DNA of 64,000 nt, taken from positions 434,001 to 498,000 of the forward strand of contig CAWATW010000010.1 of NCBI GenBank assembly GCA_963785075.1, in the 5' to 3' direction. The notes under the pieces were generated by a model. The model searched no databases and was not told the DNA's origin. It worked only from the letters and a program-made list of their open reading frames with translations. This DNA is from JAOUGY01 sp963785075. Its GTDB lineage: Bacteria > Actinomycetota > Acidimicrobiia > Spongiisociales > ZC4RG35. This document shows positions 40,447 to 48,748 of the stretch, in pieces (positions within the stretch are counted from its first letter, which is position 1; every line of letters starts with the position of its first letter). The position numbers and the translations under genes were made by a program.

Positions 40447-41913
40447 ATGTTCGCCGTCAGTTCGTCAGCAACCCTCGTAGGAGCGTCACCCCGACGCGTC
40501 CACGTAGAAGCACATGTTGGTGGGGCAGGGAAGGCACGGTTTTCCCTCGTCGGCCTGCCCGACACAGCGATTCGTGAAGCCAAGGAACGAGTCCGGGCTG
40601 CGATGGTCTCATCCTCGTTCGACTTCCCTCAGCGTGTGCTCACGGTCAATCTGGCGCCCGCCGACATTCCGAAGGCCGGGTCGGCGTTCGACCTGCCGAT
40701 CGCGCTCGGTGTGCTCGCCGCTGCGGGAACGATCAGCAGCCACGCTGCAAATGTGGTCGCCGTCGGTGAGCTGGCCCTCGACGGTTCGGTGCGGGCAGCC
40801 CGCGGGGTGGTCGCCGGGGCTCTCGTGGCAGCGAAGCTCGGACTTCCGTGTCTGATTCCAAGCGAGTCTGCGGCCCTCGCTGCCGTCGTTCCGGGGGCAG
40901 ACATCCGCCCTGTTGGATCGCTGTCGGAGGCGGTCCACGCCGCCGAGGGAGCTCCGGTTCGGATGAGTGCTCCCTCCGGCTTCGTCGACGAGCAGACTCA
41001 TCCCGACCTCGCCGACGTGCGTTCGCAACCGCTCGGCCGGCGTGCGGTCGAGATCGCGGCGGCGGGCGGCCATCACCTCCTGCTGATCGGGCCCCCCGGC
41101 ACCGGGAAGTCGATGCTTGCTCGTCGCCTTCCGGGACTCGTTCCGTCGTTGTCCATGGACCACCTGCTCGAGGCATTGTGCGTGTGGGAGGCGGCCGACC
41201 GGCGTTGGTCGTGGGGAGCCCGTCCGCCCTTCCGGGCCCCCCACCACTCCGCATCCCGTGCGGCCCTGCTGGGTGGTGGTTCGGGGACGCCCGTCCCGGG
41301 TGAGGTGAGCCTGGCCCATCGAGGGACGTTGTTCCTCGACGAGTTGGGTGAGTTCCCGGCGTCGGTGCTCGATGGCCTTCGCCAGCCATTGGAGGACGGA
41401 GTGGTCGAGATCGCCCGTAGAGGATGGAGCGTCCGGTACCCCTCACGCTGCCAGGTCATCGCAGCGACCAACCCCTGCCCTTGTGGTCATCGAGGCGACA
41501 CGCTGAAAGGGTGCCGCTGTTCCAACGGTGCAGTCGAACGCTATCGCCGACGGTTGTCCGGGCCACTGCTCGATCGATTCGACCTGAGAGTGTGGATCGG
41601 ACGTCCGGGGCGTCTCGACGGTCCCCCCGGGGAGCCGTCGAGTGTCGTGGGCGCGAGGGTGGCGGCCGCCGCCGCCCGACAGTTCGCCCGAGGAGCGCCG
41701 AATGCCGAACTCGGCTCCTCGCAGCTCGACGAACTTCCAGTGTCCAAAGCCGCATCCGACCTCTTGCGATCGACCTGTGACTCTGGCGTCCTCAACGGCC
41801 GGGGTTACGACCGGGTGCGCCGCGTTTCGAGAACGATCGCCGATCTCTCGGATCGGGACGAAGTAGGCGAATCCGACATCGCCGAGGCACTGGCGTTTCG
41901 GGAGGCATGGTGA
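40447..41913 (+). CDS. comM: YifB/ComM family Mg-chelatase-like ATPase
   Basis: A 488-residue AAA+ protein. The N-terminal Lon-protease-like domain (about 1-165) starts MFAVSSSATLVGASPRRVHV and includes LVGLPDTAIREAKERVRAA. The AAA+ core has Walker A GPPGTGKSMLARRLPGL, FRAPHHSASRAALLGGG, Walker B GTLFLDELGEF and sensor ATNPCPCGHRGD. The C-terminal Mg_chelatase_C part ends with RVRRVSRTIADLSDRDEV. ComM is a branch-migration helicase in natural transformation of Gram-negatives; in actinobacteria its role is less clear. It overlaps dprA by seven bases. Confidence 0.93.
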   Translation: MFAVSSSATLVGASPRRVHVEAHVGGAGKARFSLVGLPDTAIREAKERVRAAMVSSSFDFPQRVLTVNLAPADIPKAGSAFDLPIALGVLAAAGTISSHAANVVAVGELALDGSVRAARGVVAGALVAAKLGLPCLIPSESAALAAVVPGADIRPVGSLSEAVHAAEGAPVRMSAPSGFVDEQTHPDLADVRSQPLGRRAVEIAAAGGHHLLLIGPPGTGKSMLARRLPGLVPSLSMDHLLEALCVWEAADRRWSWGARPPFRAPHHSASRAALLGGGSGTPVPGEVSLAHRGTLFLDELGEFPASVLDGLRQPLEDGVVEIARRGWSVRYPSRCQVIAATNPCPCGHRGDTLKGCRCSNGAVERYRRRLSGPLLDRFDLRVWIGRPGRLDGPPGEPSSVVGARVAAAAARQFARGAPNAELGSSQLDELPVSKAASDLLRSTCDSGVLNGRGYDRVRRVSRTIADLSDRDEVGESDIAEALAFREAW

Positions 41914-42851
41914 CTCAGCTGCTGACGCTGGCGCTGCAAGGCTTCAACCCCGACCGCGTCCGCAAGATGCTCGCCTCCGGGGCGATCCCCGCCTATCCGG
42001 TCGAAGAGTCGACGTGGCCCGTTCCTGACGTCCGATTCGTCCTTTCCGACGAACTGCCCGGACACCTCTCTCTCCTGCCGGATTCACCACCATGGTTGTT
42101 CCTGAGGGGCCGGCTCCCTTCGTCGGCGGGTGTGGCCATCGTCGGCAGCCGGACCGCCACCCGGTATGGCCTCGAGGTGGCCGAGGAGCTGGGAGGCCGC
42201 CTTGGTGCGGCCGGTTGGCCGATCGTGAGCGGTTTGGCCCTTGGCATAGACGCTGCGGCACATCGTGGTTGTGTGGATGCCGGTGGAACGGCGGTGGCGG
42301 TCTTGGGATCCGGGATCGACCGGTTGTACCCACGTCGCAATGAGGCGCTCGGCGAGCGGATTCTCGTCACGGGCGGAGCGATCGTGTCTGAGTTCGGCCC
42401 GGGCATCGCCCCTGAGCCCTGGCGCTTTCCGTGTCGCAACCGCATCATCTCGGGTTTGAGCGGCGTCGTGGTCGTTGTCGAGGCTGCAGACCGCAGCGGG
42501 GCACTGATCACGGCCAATCTCGCTCTCTCCCATGGACGGGAAGTGATCGCGGTGCCCGGCGACATTCGACGAGAGACCTCGAAAGGATGCAACCGCCTGA
42601 TTCGGGATGGTGCCCACCCGATGGTGGATGTCGACGAGGCGGTCGAGTTGGTGGAGATGGTGCTGGGTCCTGCGCCGCGGCACCCGGGCCTGACCGACCA
42701 GGCCTCGGCCCTCGGACCGCTGCCGGCCACGGTGGAGGAGTTGGTCGAGCGAACCGGTGCCCCGTTGGCGGAAGTGATGCTCGCGATCACCGATGCGATG
42801 GGGAGACGCGAGGTCACGCTCGGGGAGGGTGTCGTGCGGCCGGCAACGTGA
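41907..42851 (+). CDS. dprA: DNA-processing protein DprA
   Basis: A 314-residue protein that binds single-stranded DNA and loads RecA in transformation. The Rossmann-like core has VAIVGSRTATRYGLEVAEELGG, SGLALGIDAAAHRG, TAVAVLGSGIDRLYPRRN, SEFGPG, FPCRNRIISGLSGVVVVVEAADRSGALITANLA and GREVIAVPGD. A C-terminal winged-helix DML1-like region follows. Comparison with comM suggests a competence-like or recombination function. GTG at 41910 is an equally possible start. Confidence 0.94.
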   Translation: MVTQLLTLALQGFNPDRVRKMLASGAIPAYPVEESTWPVPDVRFVLSDELPGHLSLLPDSPPWLFLRGRLPSSAGVAIVGSRTATRYGLEVAEELGGRLGAAGWPIVSGLALGIDAAAHRGCVDAGGTAVAVLGSGIDRLYPRRNEALGERILVTGGAIVSEFGPGIAPEPWRFPCRNRIISGLSGVVVVVEAADRSGALITANLALSHGREVIAVPGDIRRETSKGCNRLIRDGAHPMVDVDEAVELVEMVLGPAPRHPGLTDQASALGPLPATVEELVERTGAPLAEVMLAITDAMGRREVTLGEGVVRPAT

Positions 42852-42877
42852 TCCCACGTATCGACTGCGAATTGGCG

Positions 42878-42883
42878 TAGCAT
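42878..42883 (+). promoter_or_regulatory. -10 box TAGCAT, leaderless xerC
   Basis: TAGCAT is followed by six bases and the GTG at 42890. Confidence 0.6.
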
Positions 42884-42889
42884 CGCCAG

Positions 42890-43783
42890 GTGTCTTCAGT
42901 TCCCGAGCTTCCGGCGTGGGCCAATGCGCCTGTCGATGGCTATCTGCGTCGCCTCGCCGACGAACGGGGGCTCTCTCCGAACACCATCGAAGCCTATCGT
43001 CGCGACCTGAGCCAGTTCCTGGACTTCTGTCGACACCAGGGTGTCACCGGGCTCGGGCTCATCGATCGTCAGACGGTGCGTGCGTTCCTCGCCGAGCTCG
43101 ATGCGTTGCGATATGCCCGTACGTCGACCGCACGCAAAGGTTCGGCGATCCGGGCATTCCTCGACGACTCCGTTCGGCGTGGCCTTCTCGCCTCGAACCC
43201 GGCTGCCGGCGTCGCCCGACCCAAGACCCCGAAGCCGTTGCCGCACGCGTTGTCTGCACGTCAGGTTCAGGCTGCGATCGAATCGATCGACGGCACCGGC
43301 GCCTTGGATCTTCGAGACCGGGCCCTGCTCGAAGTCCTGTACTCCACGGGAGTGCGGGTGGCGGAGCTGGCCGCGATGACGGTGAAGTCGGTGCGAGGCG
43401 CCTCCGCCGTGGTCGTCCGGGGCAAGGGCAGTCGCGACCGCTCGGTGCCGATCGGGGGGCCGGCGATGGCGGCTGTCGAGCGATGGTGCGCTCTCGGGCG
43501 CCCGCAACTGGTCACAGTCGAGGCCGGCGATGCGTTGTGGATCGGCCGGCGTGGAGGAAGCATGGATGCGCGGTCGATCCGGAGGGTGGTCCGCGGGCGG
43601 GTCGGGACCTTCCCTCATGCCCTCAGACATTCGTTCGCAACCCACCTCCTCGAAGGAGGAGCCGACCTCCGCAGCGTGCAAGAGCTCTTGGGCCACGTTG
43701 CCCTGGGTACCACACAGACTTACACTTCAGTCACTCGCGACCATCTCAAGGCCACTTATGACCGCAGCCACCCACGGGCGTGA
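42890..43783 (+). CDS. xerC: Tyrosine recombinase XerC
   Basis: A 297-residue site-specific recombinase. The N-terminal SAM-like domain (about 9-100) binds core DNA; the catalytic domain has Arg156 (TGVRVAEL), Lys179 (GKGSRDR), His243 and Arg246 (HALRHSF), His269 (LLGHVALG) and nucleophile Tyr278 (TQTYTSV). Its location beside dprA and whiG and the absence of phage or integron genes point to the housekeeping dimer-resolution enzyme, not an integrase. The 3' end overlaps the sigma factor's likely start. Confidence 0.93.
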   Translation: MSSVPELPAWANAPVDGYLRRLADERGLSPNTIEAYRRDLSQFLDFCRHQGVTGLGLIDRQTVRAFLAELDALRYARTSTARKGSAIRAFLDDSVRRGLLASNPAAGVARPKTPKPLPHALSARQVQAAIESIDGTGALDLRDRALLEVLYSTGVRVAELAAMTVKSVRGASAVVVRGKGSRDRSVPIGGPAMAAVERWCALGRPQLVTVEAGDALWIGRRGGSMDARSIRRVVRGRVGTFPHALRHSFATHLLEGGADLRSVQELLGHVALGTTQTYTSVTRDHLKATYDRSHPRA

Positions 43784-44546
43784 CCCGTCGCCGATGGACG
43801 ACGTCCTCGCCCTGTGGGAGAGGTTCAAATCCACAGGTGATGAGCACACGCGTGATTTGCTCATCATCCAGTACTCGCCGCTGGTCAAGTTCGTCGCCGG
43901 CCGCGTGGGAGTGGGCCTTCCCCGAAACGTAGATCAAGCCGACCTCGTCTCATACGGGATCTTTGGACTCATCGACGCCATCGACAAGTTCGAGCCGGAG
44001 CGCGGATTCAAGTTCGAGACGTATGCGATCAACCGGATCAAAGGAGCGATCCTCGATGAGCTTCGGGCCATGGACTGGGTTCCCCGCTCCGTCCGCGCCC
44101 GGGCGCGTGAGATCGAACGTTCGATGGCCGAGCTCGAGCACCGACTCCAGCGCACACCGACCGACGAAGAGCTCGCCCGTCACATGGGAAGCACTGTCGA
44201 CGAGCTGAGAGACGCGCTGGCGGAGATCTCGAACCTCGGGATCGTCGCCCTGGATGAGGTCCTGTCGCCCGACTCCAGCAACTCGCTCAGCGACATCGTC
44301 GCCGACCCCACCGGAGCCGGCCCAGAAGCGGCATTCCAGAAGGAAGAGACCCGGCGTATCCTCGCCGACGCCATCAACCGGCTTCCCGACCGGGAACGTC
44401 TGGTGCTCACTCTGTACTACTACGAGGGACTCACCCTTGCCGAGATCGGCGAGGTGCTCGGCGTCACCGAGTCCAGGGTGTGTCAGATCCACGCCAAGAG
44501 CGTCATGAGCCTCCGAAACCGAATGACCGAGCCGACCTACCGCTAG
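43758..44546 (+). CDS. whiG: RNA polymerase sigma factor, WhiG/FliA type
   Basis: A 262-residue sigma-28-group factor. Region 2: LIIQYSPLVKFVAGRVGVGLP, ADLVSYGIFGLIDAIDKFEPERGFKFETYAINRIKGAILDELRAMDWVPRSVR (key parts). Region 3 follows ERSMAELEHRLQRTPTDEEL. Region 4: RLPDRERLVLTLYYYEGLTLAEIGEVLGVTESRVCQIHAKS. The wording is close to Streptomyces WhiG, which controls sporulation, and to FliA of flagellar regulation. No flagellar or anti-sigma gene is nearby. The ATG at 43758 overlaps xerC by 26 bases; ATG 43794 is an alternative. Confidence 0.9.
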   Translation: MTAATHGRDPSPMDDVLALWERFKSTGDEHTRDLLIIQYSPLVKFVAGRVGVGLPRNVDQADLVSYGIFGLIDAIDKFEPERGFKFETYAINRIKGAILDELRAMDWVPRSVRARAREIERSMAELEHRLQRTPTDEELARHMGSTVDELRDALAEISNLGIVALDEVLSPDSSNSLSDIVADPTGAGPEAAFQKEETRRILADAINRLPDRERLVLTLYYYEGLTLAEIGEVLGVTESRVCQIHAKSVMSLRNRMTEPTYR

Positions 44547-44581
44547 GGTCCCCGGCTTCCGGTCTCCAGTCCCCGGTCGGG
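44547..44581. repeat. Heptamer array after whiG
   Basis: Five 7-base units directly after the whiG stop: GGTCCCC, GGCTTCC, GGTCTCC, AGTCCCC, GGTCGGG. Same base pattern as the array at 33733. Confidence 0.75.
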
Positions 44582-44680
44582 GGCATTGGCCCGGTCAACG
44601 GCGTACAGCTCGCGGCCGACGCCTCAACCTCCTGCCGGATCATTGGCAGGTTGGCCGTCGGCCCGATGCAGCGCGGTATT

Positions 44681-44715
44681 CCGACCGGCAGCTGGCGACT
44701 GGTGACCGGTAGCTG
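44681..44715. repeat. Heptamer array upstream of rpsB
   Basis: Five 7-base units CCGACCG, GCAGCTG, GCGACTG, GTGACCG, GTAGCTG. The 316-base whiG-rpsB gap (44547-44862) otherwise holds unmarked sequence, a TACAGT box at 44751-44756 and the rpsB ribosome-binding site; no gene was found in it. Confidence 0.7.
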
Positions 44716-44862
44716 GTTTACGATTCGTGCCACCCCCGCGACCAGCGGTACAGTGTCTGCCATCACACACGCCTCGGCACCTCTTCTGGTCGAGCTTGCT
44801 CGAAACGAGGTGGGACCTGCAACGGGTCTCTGAGGCGGAGGAACCAACCAGAAGGAGCTGAA

Positions 44863-45582
44863 GTGGCTGGAGTCACGATGAAGCAGCTGCTCGAGGCAGG
44901 TGTCCATTTCGGACATCAGACCCGGCGCTGGAACCCCAAGATGGCGCCGTACATCTACGGCGAGCGCAACGGCATTCACATCATCGACCTGCGTCAGACG
45001 GTCGAGCAGATCCAGACCAGCATCGACTACGTACGGGACCTCGTCGCCGACGGCGGCGTTCTCCTGTTCGTGGGCACGAAGAAACAAGCAGCGTCGGCCG
45101 TGGCACAGGCGGCGGAACATGCCGGGATGCCCTATGTCAACTACCGCTGGCTCGGCGGCATGTTGACCAACTTCAACACCATTCAGAAGCGCATCTTCTA
45201 CATGAAGGAACTGGAGCGCATGGAGGAGACGGGCGAGATGCAAGCCCGTCACAAGAAGGAACGTCTCCGTCTTCGGCGGGAACTCGAGAAGCTGCAGGCG
45301 AACCTCGGCGGAGTGGCGAGTCTGACTCGCGTCCCGGATGCCGTCTTCGTCGTGGACGTGAACAACGAGCACACCGCCGTCAAAGAGGCGCAGCGCCTGG
45401 GCATGAAGGTGCTGGCCCTCGTCGACTCGAACTGCGATCCAGACCCCGTGGACCTCGTGATCCCGGGCAACGACGACGCGATCCGCTCTGCCGAGCTCAT
45501 CGCGATGGCACTCGCCGACGCCTGCCGCGAAGGCCGAGAGGCCGCCGGCAAGCTGGCCGAGGCCGAATCGGACGAGTCCTGA
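44863..45582 (+). CDS. rpsB: Ribosomal protein uS2
   Basis: A 239-residue small-subunit protein: MKQLLEAGVHFGHQTRRWNPKMAPYIYG, FVGTKKQA, YVNYRWLGGMLTNFNTI, PDAVFVVDVNNEHTAVKEA and LVDSNCDPDPVDLVIPGNDDAIRS. The C-terminus ends in a short acidic tail. GTG 44863 has AAGGAG seven bases upstream. First gene of the rpsB-tsf-pyrH-frr unit. Confidence 0.97.
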   Translation: MAGVTMKQLLEAGVHFGHQTRRWNPKMAPYIYGERNGIHIIDLRQTVEQIQTSIDYVRDLVADGGVLLFVGTKKQAASAVAQAAEHAGMPYVNYRWLGGMLTNFNTIQKRIFYMKELERMEETGEMQARHKKERLRLRRELEKLQANLGGVASLTRVPDAVFVVDVNNEHTAVKEAQRLGMKVLALVDSNCDPDPVDLVIPGNDDAIRSAELIAMALADACREGREAAGKLAEAESDES

Positions 45583-45598
45583 TCAACGGAGAGATCTA

Positions 45599-46216
45599 GT
45601 GGCTGATTACACCGCAAAGGACGTTCAGAACCTTCGACAGCAGGCCGGCGTCGGCATGCTGGACGCCAAGAAGGCGCTCGACGATTCCGCCGGGAACTTC
45701 GACGAGGCCTTCGAGTTGCTCCGTGAACGTGGCCTGGCGGCCGTCGCGAAACGCGCCGGTCGTGAGGCTTCGGAGGGCACAGTGGGCTCCTACCTCCACG
45801 TCCAGAACGACCACGTCGTGATGGGTGTCCTCGTCGAGCTCGTTTGTGAGACCGACTTCGTCGCCAAGAGCCCGGAGTTCGGGGAGACCGCAACCGACAT
45901 CGCGATGCACGTCTCATGGGCCAACCCACAGTGGGTTCGGCGTGAAGACGTCGAGCAGGCTGCGATCGACAAGGAAGCCGAGCTCATCGAGCGCGAAGCC
46001 CGTGCATCGGGCAAGCCCGAACAGGCGATCGCCAAGATCGTCGAAGGGCGCCTCGACAAGTTCTTCCGCGACAACGTGCTGTACGAGCAGGAGTTCGTCA
46101 ACAAAGAGAAGTTCGAGGGCACGGTGGAAGCGCTCGTGGGGCGCCTGGCGGCAAAGATGGGCGAGAACATCTCCGTGCGACGGATCTCGAGGATCGCAAT
46201 CGGCGAGAACGCGTGA
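45599..46216 (+). CDS. tsf: Elongation factor Ts
   Basis: A 205-residue guanine-nucleotide exchange factor for EF-Tu. N-terminal UBA-like domain (KDVQNLRQQAGVGMLDAKKAL), the VCETDFVAKSPEF exchange motif and a coiled-coil-like region (DVEQAAIDKEAELIEREARA) then VLYEQEFVNKEKFEGTVEALV. It is shorter than the E. coli protein (283) because one half of the core domain is missing, as in many short-form EF-Ts. The GTG start at 45599 follows GGAGAG; its stop overlaps pyrH. Confidence 0.95.
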   Translation: MADYTAKDVQNLRQQAGVGMLDAKKALDDSAGNFDEAFELLRERGLAAVAKRAGREASEGTVGSYLHVQNDHVVMGVLVELVCETDFVAKSPEFGETATDIAMHVSWANPQWVRREDVEQAAIDKEAELIEREARASGKPEQAIAKIVEGRLDKFFRDNVLYEQEFVNKEKFEGTVEALVGRLAAKMGENISVRRISRIAIGENA

Positions 46217-46920
46217 CCGGGCGGCGGGTTCTCCTCAAGCTCTCCGGCGAGGCCTTCGCCGACCCCGAGCTCGGCTACGGGATAGATCCTGTCACGGTGA
46301 AGCGTGTGTCCGAGGAGGTGGCGGAGGCCCACGCCACCGGGACCCAGATCGCCATCGTCGTCGGTGGTGGGAACATCTTTCGGGGTGTCTCGTCTGCGGC
46401 AAAAGGCATGGATCCGGCGTCGGCCGACTACATGGGGATGCTCGCCACCGTCATCAACGCCCTGGCACTGAGGGACGCCCTCGAAAAGGCCGGCGTTCCG
46501 ACGCGGGTGCAGTCGGCGATCAGCATGCAGCAGCTCGCGGAGCCGTACATACGCCTGCGTGCGATTCGTCACCTCGAGAAGGGGCGGATCGTCGTGTTTG
46601 CAGCGGGGACCGGCAACCCCTTCTTCACGACCGACACGACGGCTGCTTTGAGGGCTGTCGAGGTCGGCGCCGACTTGCTCCTGAAGGCCAGCAAGGTCGA
46701 CGGCGTGTACGACAGGGACCCCGTCACCCACCCCGACGCCACCCACATCCCCGAGCTCGAGTACATGGACTTCCTGTCGATGGGTCTCCGGGTGATGGAC
46801 TCGACGGCCATTACCATGTGCCGCGAGCACGGCGTGCCGATCGTGGTGTTCGACATGACCGAGCCCGGCAACATCGTCCGGGCGGTCAAAGGCGAGCACA
46901 TCGGCACGATCGTGCACTGA
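46213..46920 (+). CDS. pyrH: UMP kinase
   Basis: A 235-residue amino-acid-kinase-fold enzyme converting UMP to UDP. VLLKLSGEAFAD, IAIVVGGGNIFRGV, MGMLATVINALALRDALEKAG, IVVFAAGTGNPFFTTDTTAALRA and KVDGVYDRDP are all present. GTG start overlaps tsf by four bases. It links pyrimidine supply to the translation operon. Confidence 0.96.
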   Translation: MTGRRVLLKLSGEAFADPELGYGIDPVTVKRVSEEVAEAHATGTQIAIVVGGGNIFRGVSSAAKGMDPASADYMGMLATVINALALRDALEKAGVPTRVQSAISMQQLAEPYIRLRAIRHLEKGRIVVFAAGTGNPFFTTDTTAALRAVEVGADLLLKASKVDGVYDRDPVTHPDATHIPELEYMDFLSMGLRVMDSTAITMCREHGVPIVVFDMTEPGNIVRAVKGEHIGTIVH

Positions 46921-46965
46921 CGCTCTTCGGCGGCGCACCCAGGTGCCGCGCGGACTGGAGGAATG

Positions 46966-47517
46966 ATGATCGACGAACTGCTCGATGAGGCTCGTGAGAA
47001 GATGATGCAAGCCGTCGATCACGTCGCGTCCGAGTTTGCGACCGTTCGCACCGGCCGTGCCAACCCTCAGATCCTCAATCGGATCTCGGCCGAGTACTAC
47101 GGCAGCCAGACGCCGTTGCAGCAGTTGGCGACGTTCTCGGTGCCCGAGCCGCGTCTGCTCGTCATTTCGCCGTTCGACAAGTCGTCGATCGGAGCGATCG
47201 AGAAGGCGCTGCAGGAGGCCGACCTCGGGATCTCGCCGTCGAACGACGGCCAGGTGATCCGTCTCTCCTTCCCTTCATTGACCGAGGAACGCCGACGCGA
47301 CCTCATCAAGATGGTGCGTTCGATGGCCGAGGACGGTCGCATCGCTGTGCGCAACGTGCGTCGACACGGCAAGTCGGACATGGAGGCACTCCATGGAGAG
47401 ATCTCCGACGACGACATCCGGCGGGCCGAGAAAGACCTGCAGGATGTCACCGATGAGCACATCGCCGAGATCGATGGCTTGCTGGAGCGCAAAGAGGCCG
47501 AGCTCCTCGAGGTATGA
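46966..47517 (+). CDS. frr: Ribosome recycling factor
   Basis: A 183-residue factor that, with EF-G, splits post-termination ribosomes. MIDELLDEAREKMMQAVDHVASEFATVRTGRANP, QTPLQQLATFSVPEPRLLVISPFDKSSIGAIEKALQEADLG (key parts only) and AVRNVRRHGKSDMEALHGEISDDD are typical. ATG 46966 is preferred over the adjacent ATG 46963 because GGAGG ends four bases before it. Confidence 0.96.
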   Translation: MIDELLDEAREKMMQAVDHVASEFATVRTGRANPQILNRISAEYYGSQTPLQQLATFSVPEPRLLVISPFDKSSIGAIEKALQEADLGISPSNDGQVIRLSFPSLTEERRRDLIKMVRSMAEDGRIAVRNVRRHGKSDMEALHGEISDDDIRRAEKDLQDVTDEHIAEIDGLLERKEAELLEV

Positions 47518-47518
47518 C

Positions 47519-48748
47519 ATGACCGACGAGCCCTCCCACCAGGCACGTCCACGGGTGCTTCGTCCGTGGGAAACGGAAGACGAGGCCCCGGCCGAAGACA
47601 GCGCTGCGAGCGAACCGGAGAATCGGGACGAACCAGACCAGCGGGATGAGTCCGTCGATCGGGACGAATCCGCCGGTCGGGACGACTCCGCGCCGGACAA
47701 CTTCGACCACCTCGAGAGCGGCCCCACCTCGCTCGATGAGTTCACAAACGACGACTACGTGGCGGCAACGACCCGGGAATACCAGGGGCTCGCAGAAGAC
47801 GTGGCGCGGGCGGCCGCCGAGGACGTCGAGCAGCAGGCGGTGGCTGCGTCGCTGCCCGGGGTCGGATCCGGGTTGATCGGGTTCGACGATGTGACCGGGG
47901 TGCGAGGGCCGACGGAGGAAGACGTCGAGCTCGAAGAGCAGAAGCGTGCGTCGGATCTGACGATGCGAGTCGTGACGGCTGTTGTCCTGGTCGGGATCTT
48001 CCTCGGGAGCCTGATGCTCGGCCGCGGTTGGTTCACCGGGTTCGTGGCGCTCGTGATGATCATCTCGCTCGGAGAGTTCTATTCGACGGCGCGCACACAG
48101 GGTTTCGTGCCGGTCGCCATCTTCGGCTTCCTGGGTGCGATCGGAATCGCCGTGGGAACGCTCCAGGTGGGCATTGTCGCCATCGGCGTCGCACTGTCGG
48201 TGGTGGTGGTGGTGGTCGGTCTCTTCATGGCAGGCGCCGGTCGTCGGGATCCCCTCGAGAACGCCGCAGTGACGATGATGGGGGTGGCATGGATCGGATT
48301 GCTCGGGTTCGCCGTCGGCATCACGCGAGCCGACTCTTACGTCGGTTTGGTGCTGCTCGTGGTCCTGGTCACTGCAGCATTTGATGCCGGCGCGTACTTC
48401 GCCGGGCGCGCCTTCGGCAAGCGCCTGATGGCTCCGAAAGTGTCACCAAAGAAGACGTGGGAAGGGTATCTGGGTGGGCTCGTGACAGCGCTGCTCCTCA
48501 CATCCGTTCTCTCCACGTTCAAGGCCATCTTCCCCGTGTCACTCATCGAAGCGCTGTCACTGGCCGGAGTGGTGGCGATCCTCGCCCCGCTCGGCGATGC
48601 CGCGGAATCTGTGATCAAGCGGTCCCTCGACGTCAAGGACATGGGCTCGCTGCTCCCCGGACATGGAGGAATGCTCGACAGGATCGACGCGATGCTGTTT
48701 GTCGTTCCCGGCGCCTATTTGCTCTTCGGATTCTTCGGCCTGGCGTGA
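47519..48748 (+). CDS. cdsA: Phosphatidate cytidylyltransferase with long acidic N-terminal extension
   Basis: A 409-residue CDP-diacylglycerol synthase that activates phosphatidic acid for phospholipid synthesis. The enzyme proper begins near residue 149 with about seven to eight membrane helices and contains SPKKTWEGYLGG and the signature SVIKRSLDVKDMGSLLPGHGGMLDRIDA (Asp residues bind Mg). Residues 1-148 are a hydrophilic acidic extension with DE/RD-rich repeats (DRDESAGRDDSA) and a helical EEDVELEEQKR end. Such extensions occur in actinobacterial CdsA, though this one is long. It begins one base after frr's stop. Confidence 0.93.
   Translation: MTDEPSHQARPRVLRPWETEDEAPAEDSAASEPENRDEPDQRDESVDRDESAGRDDSAPDNFDHLESGPTSLDEFTNDDYVAATTREYQGLAEDVARAAAEDVEQQAVAASLPGVGSGLIGFDDVTGVRGPTEEDVELEEQKRASDLTMRVVTAVVLVGIFLGSLMLGRGWFTGFVALVMIISLGEFYSTARTQGFVPVAIFGFLGAIGIAVGTLQVGIVAIGVALSVVVVVVGLFMAGAGRRDPLENAAVTMMGVAWIGLLGFAVGITRADSYVGLVLLVVLVTAAFDAGAYFAGRAFGKRLMAPKVSPKKTWEGYLGGLVTALLLTSVLSTFKAIFPVSLIEALSLAGVVAILAPLGDAAESVIKRSLDVKDMGSLLPGHGGMLDRIDAMLFVVPGAYLLFGFFGLA

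Noticed and set aside
42890..43783. Phage-type integrase marking a mobile element
   Set aside because: The recombinase has XerC proportions and sits among housekeeping genes with no phage genes, attachment repeat or tRNA nearby.
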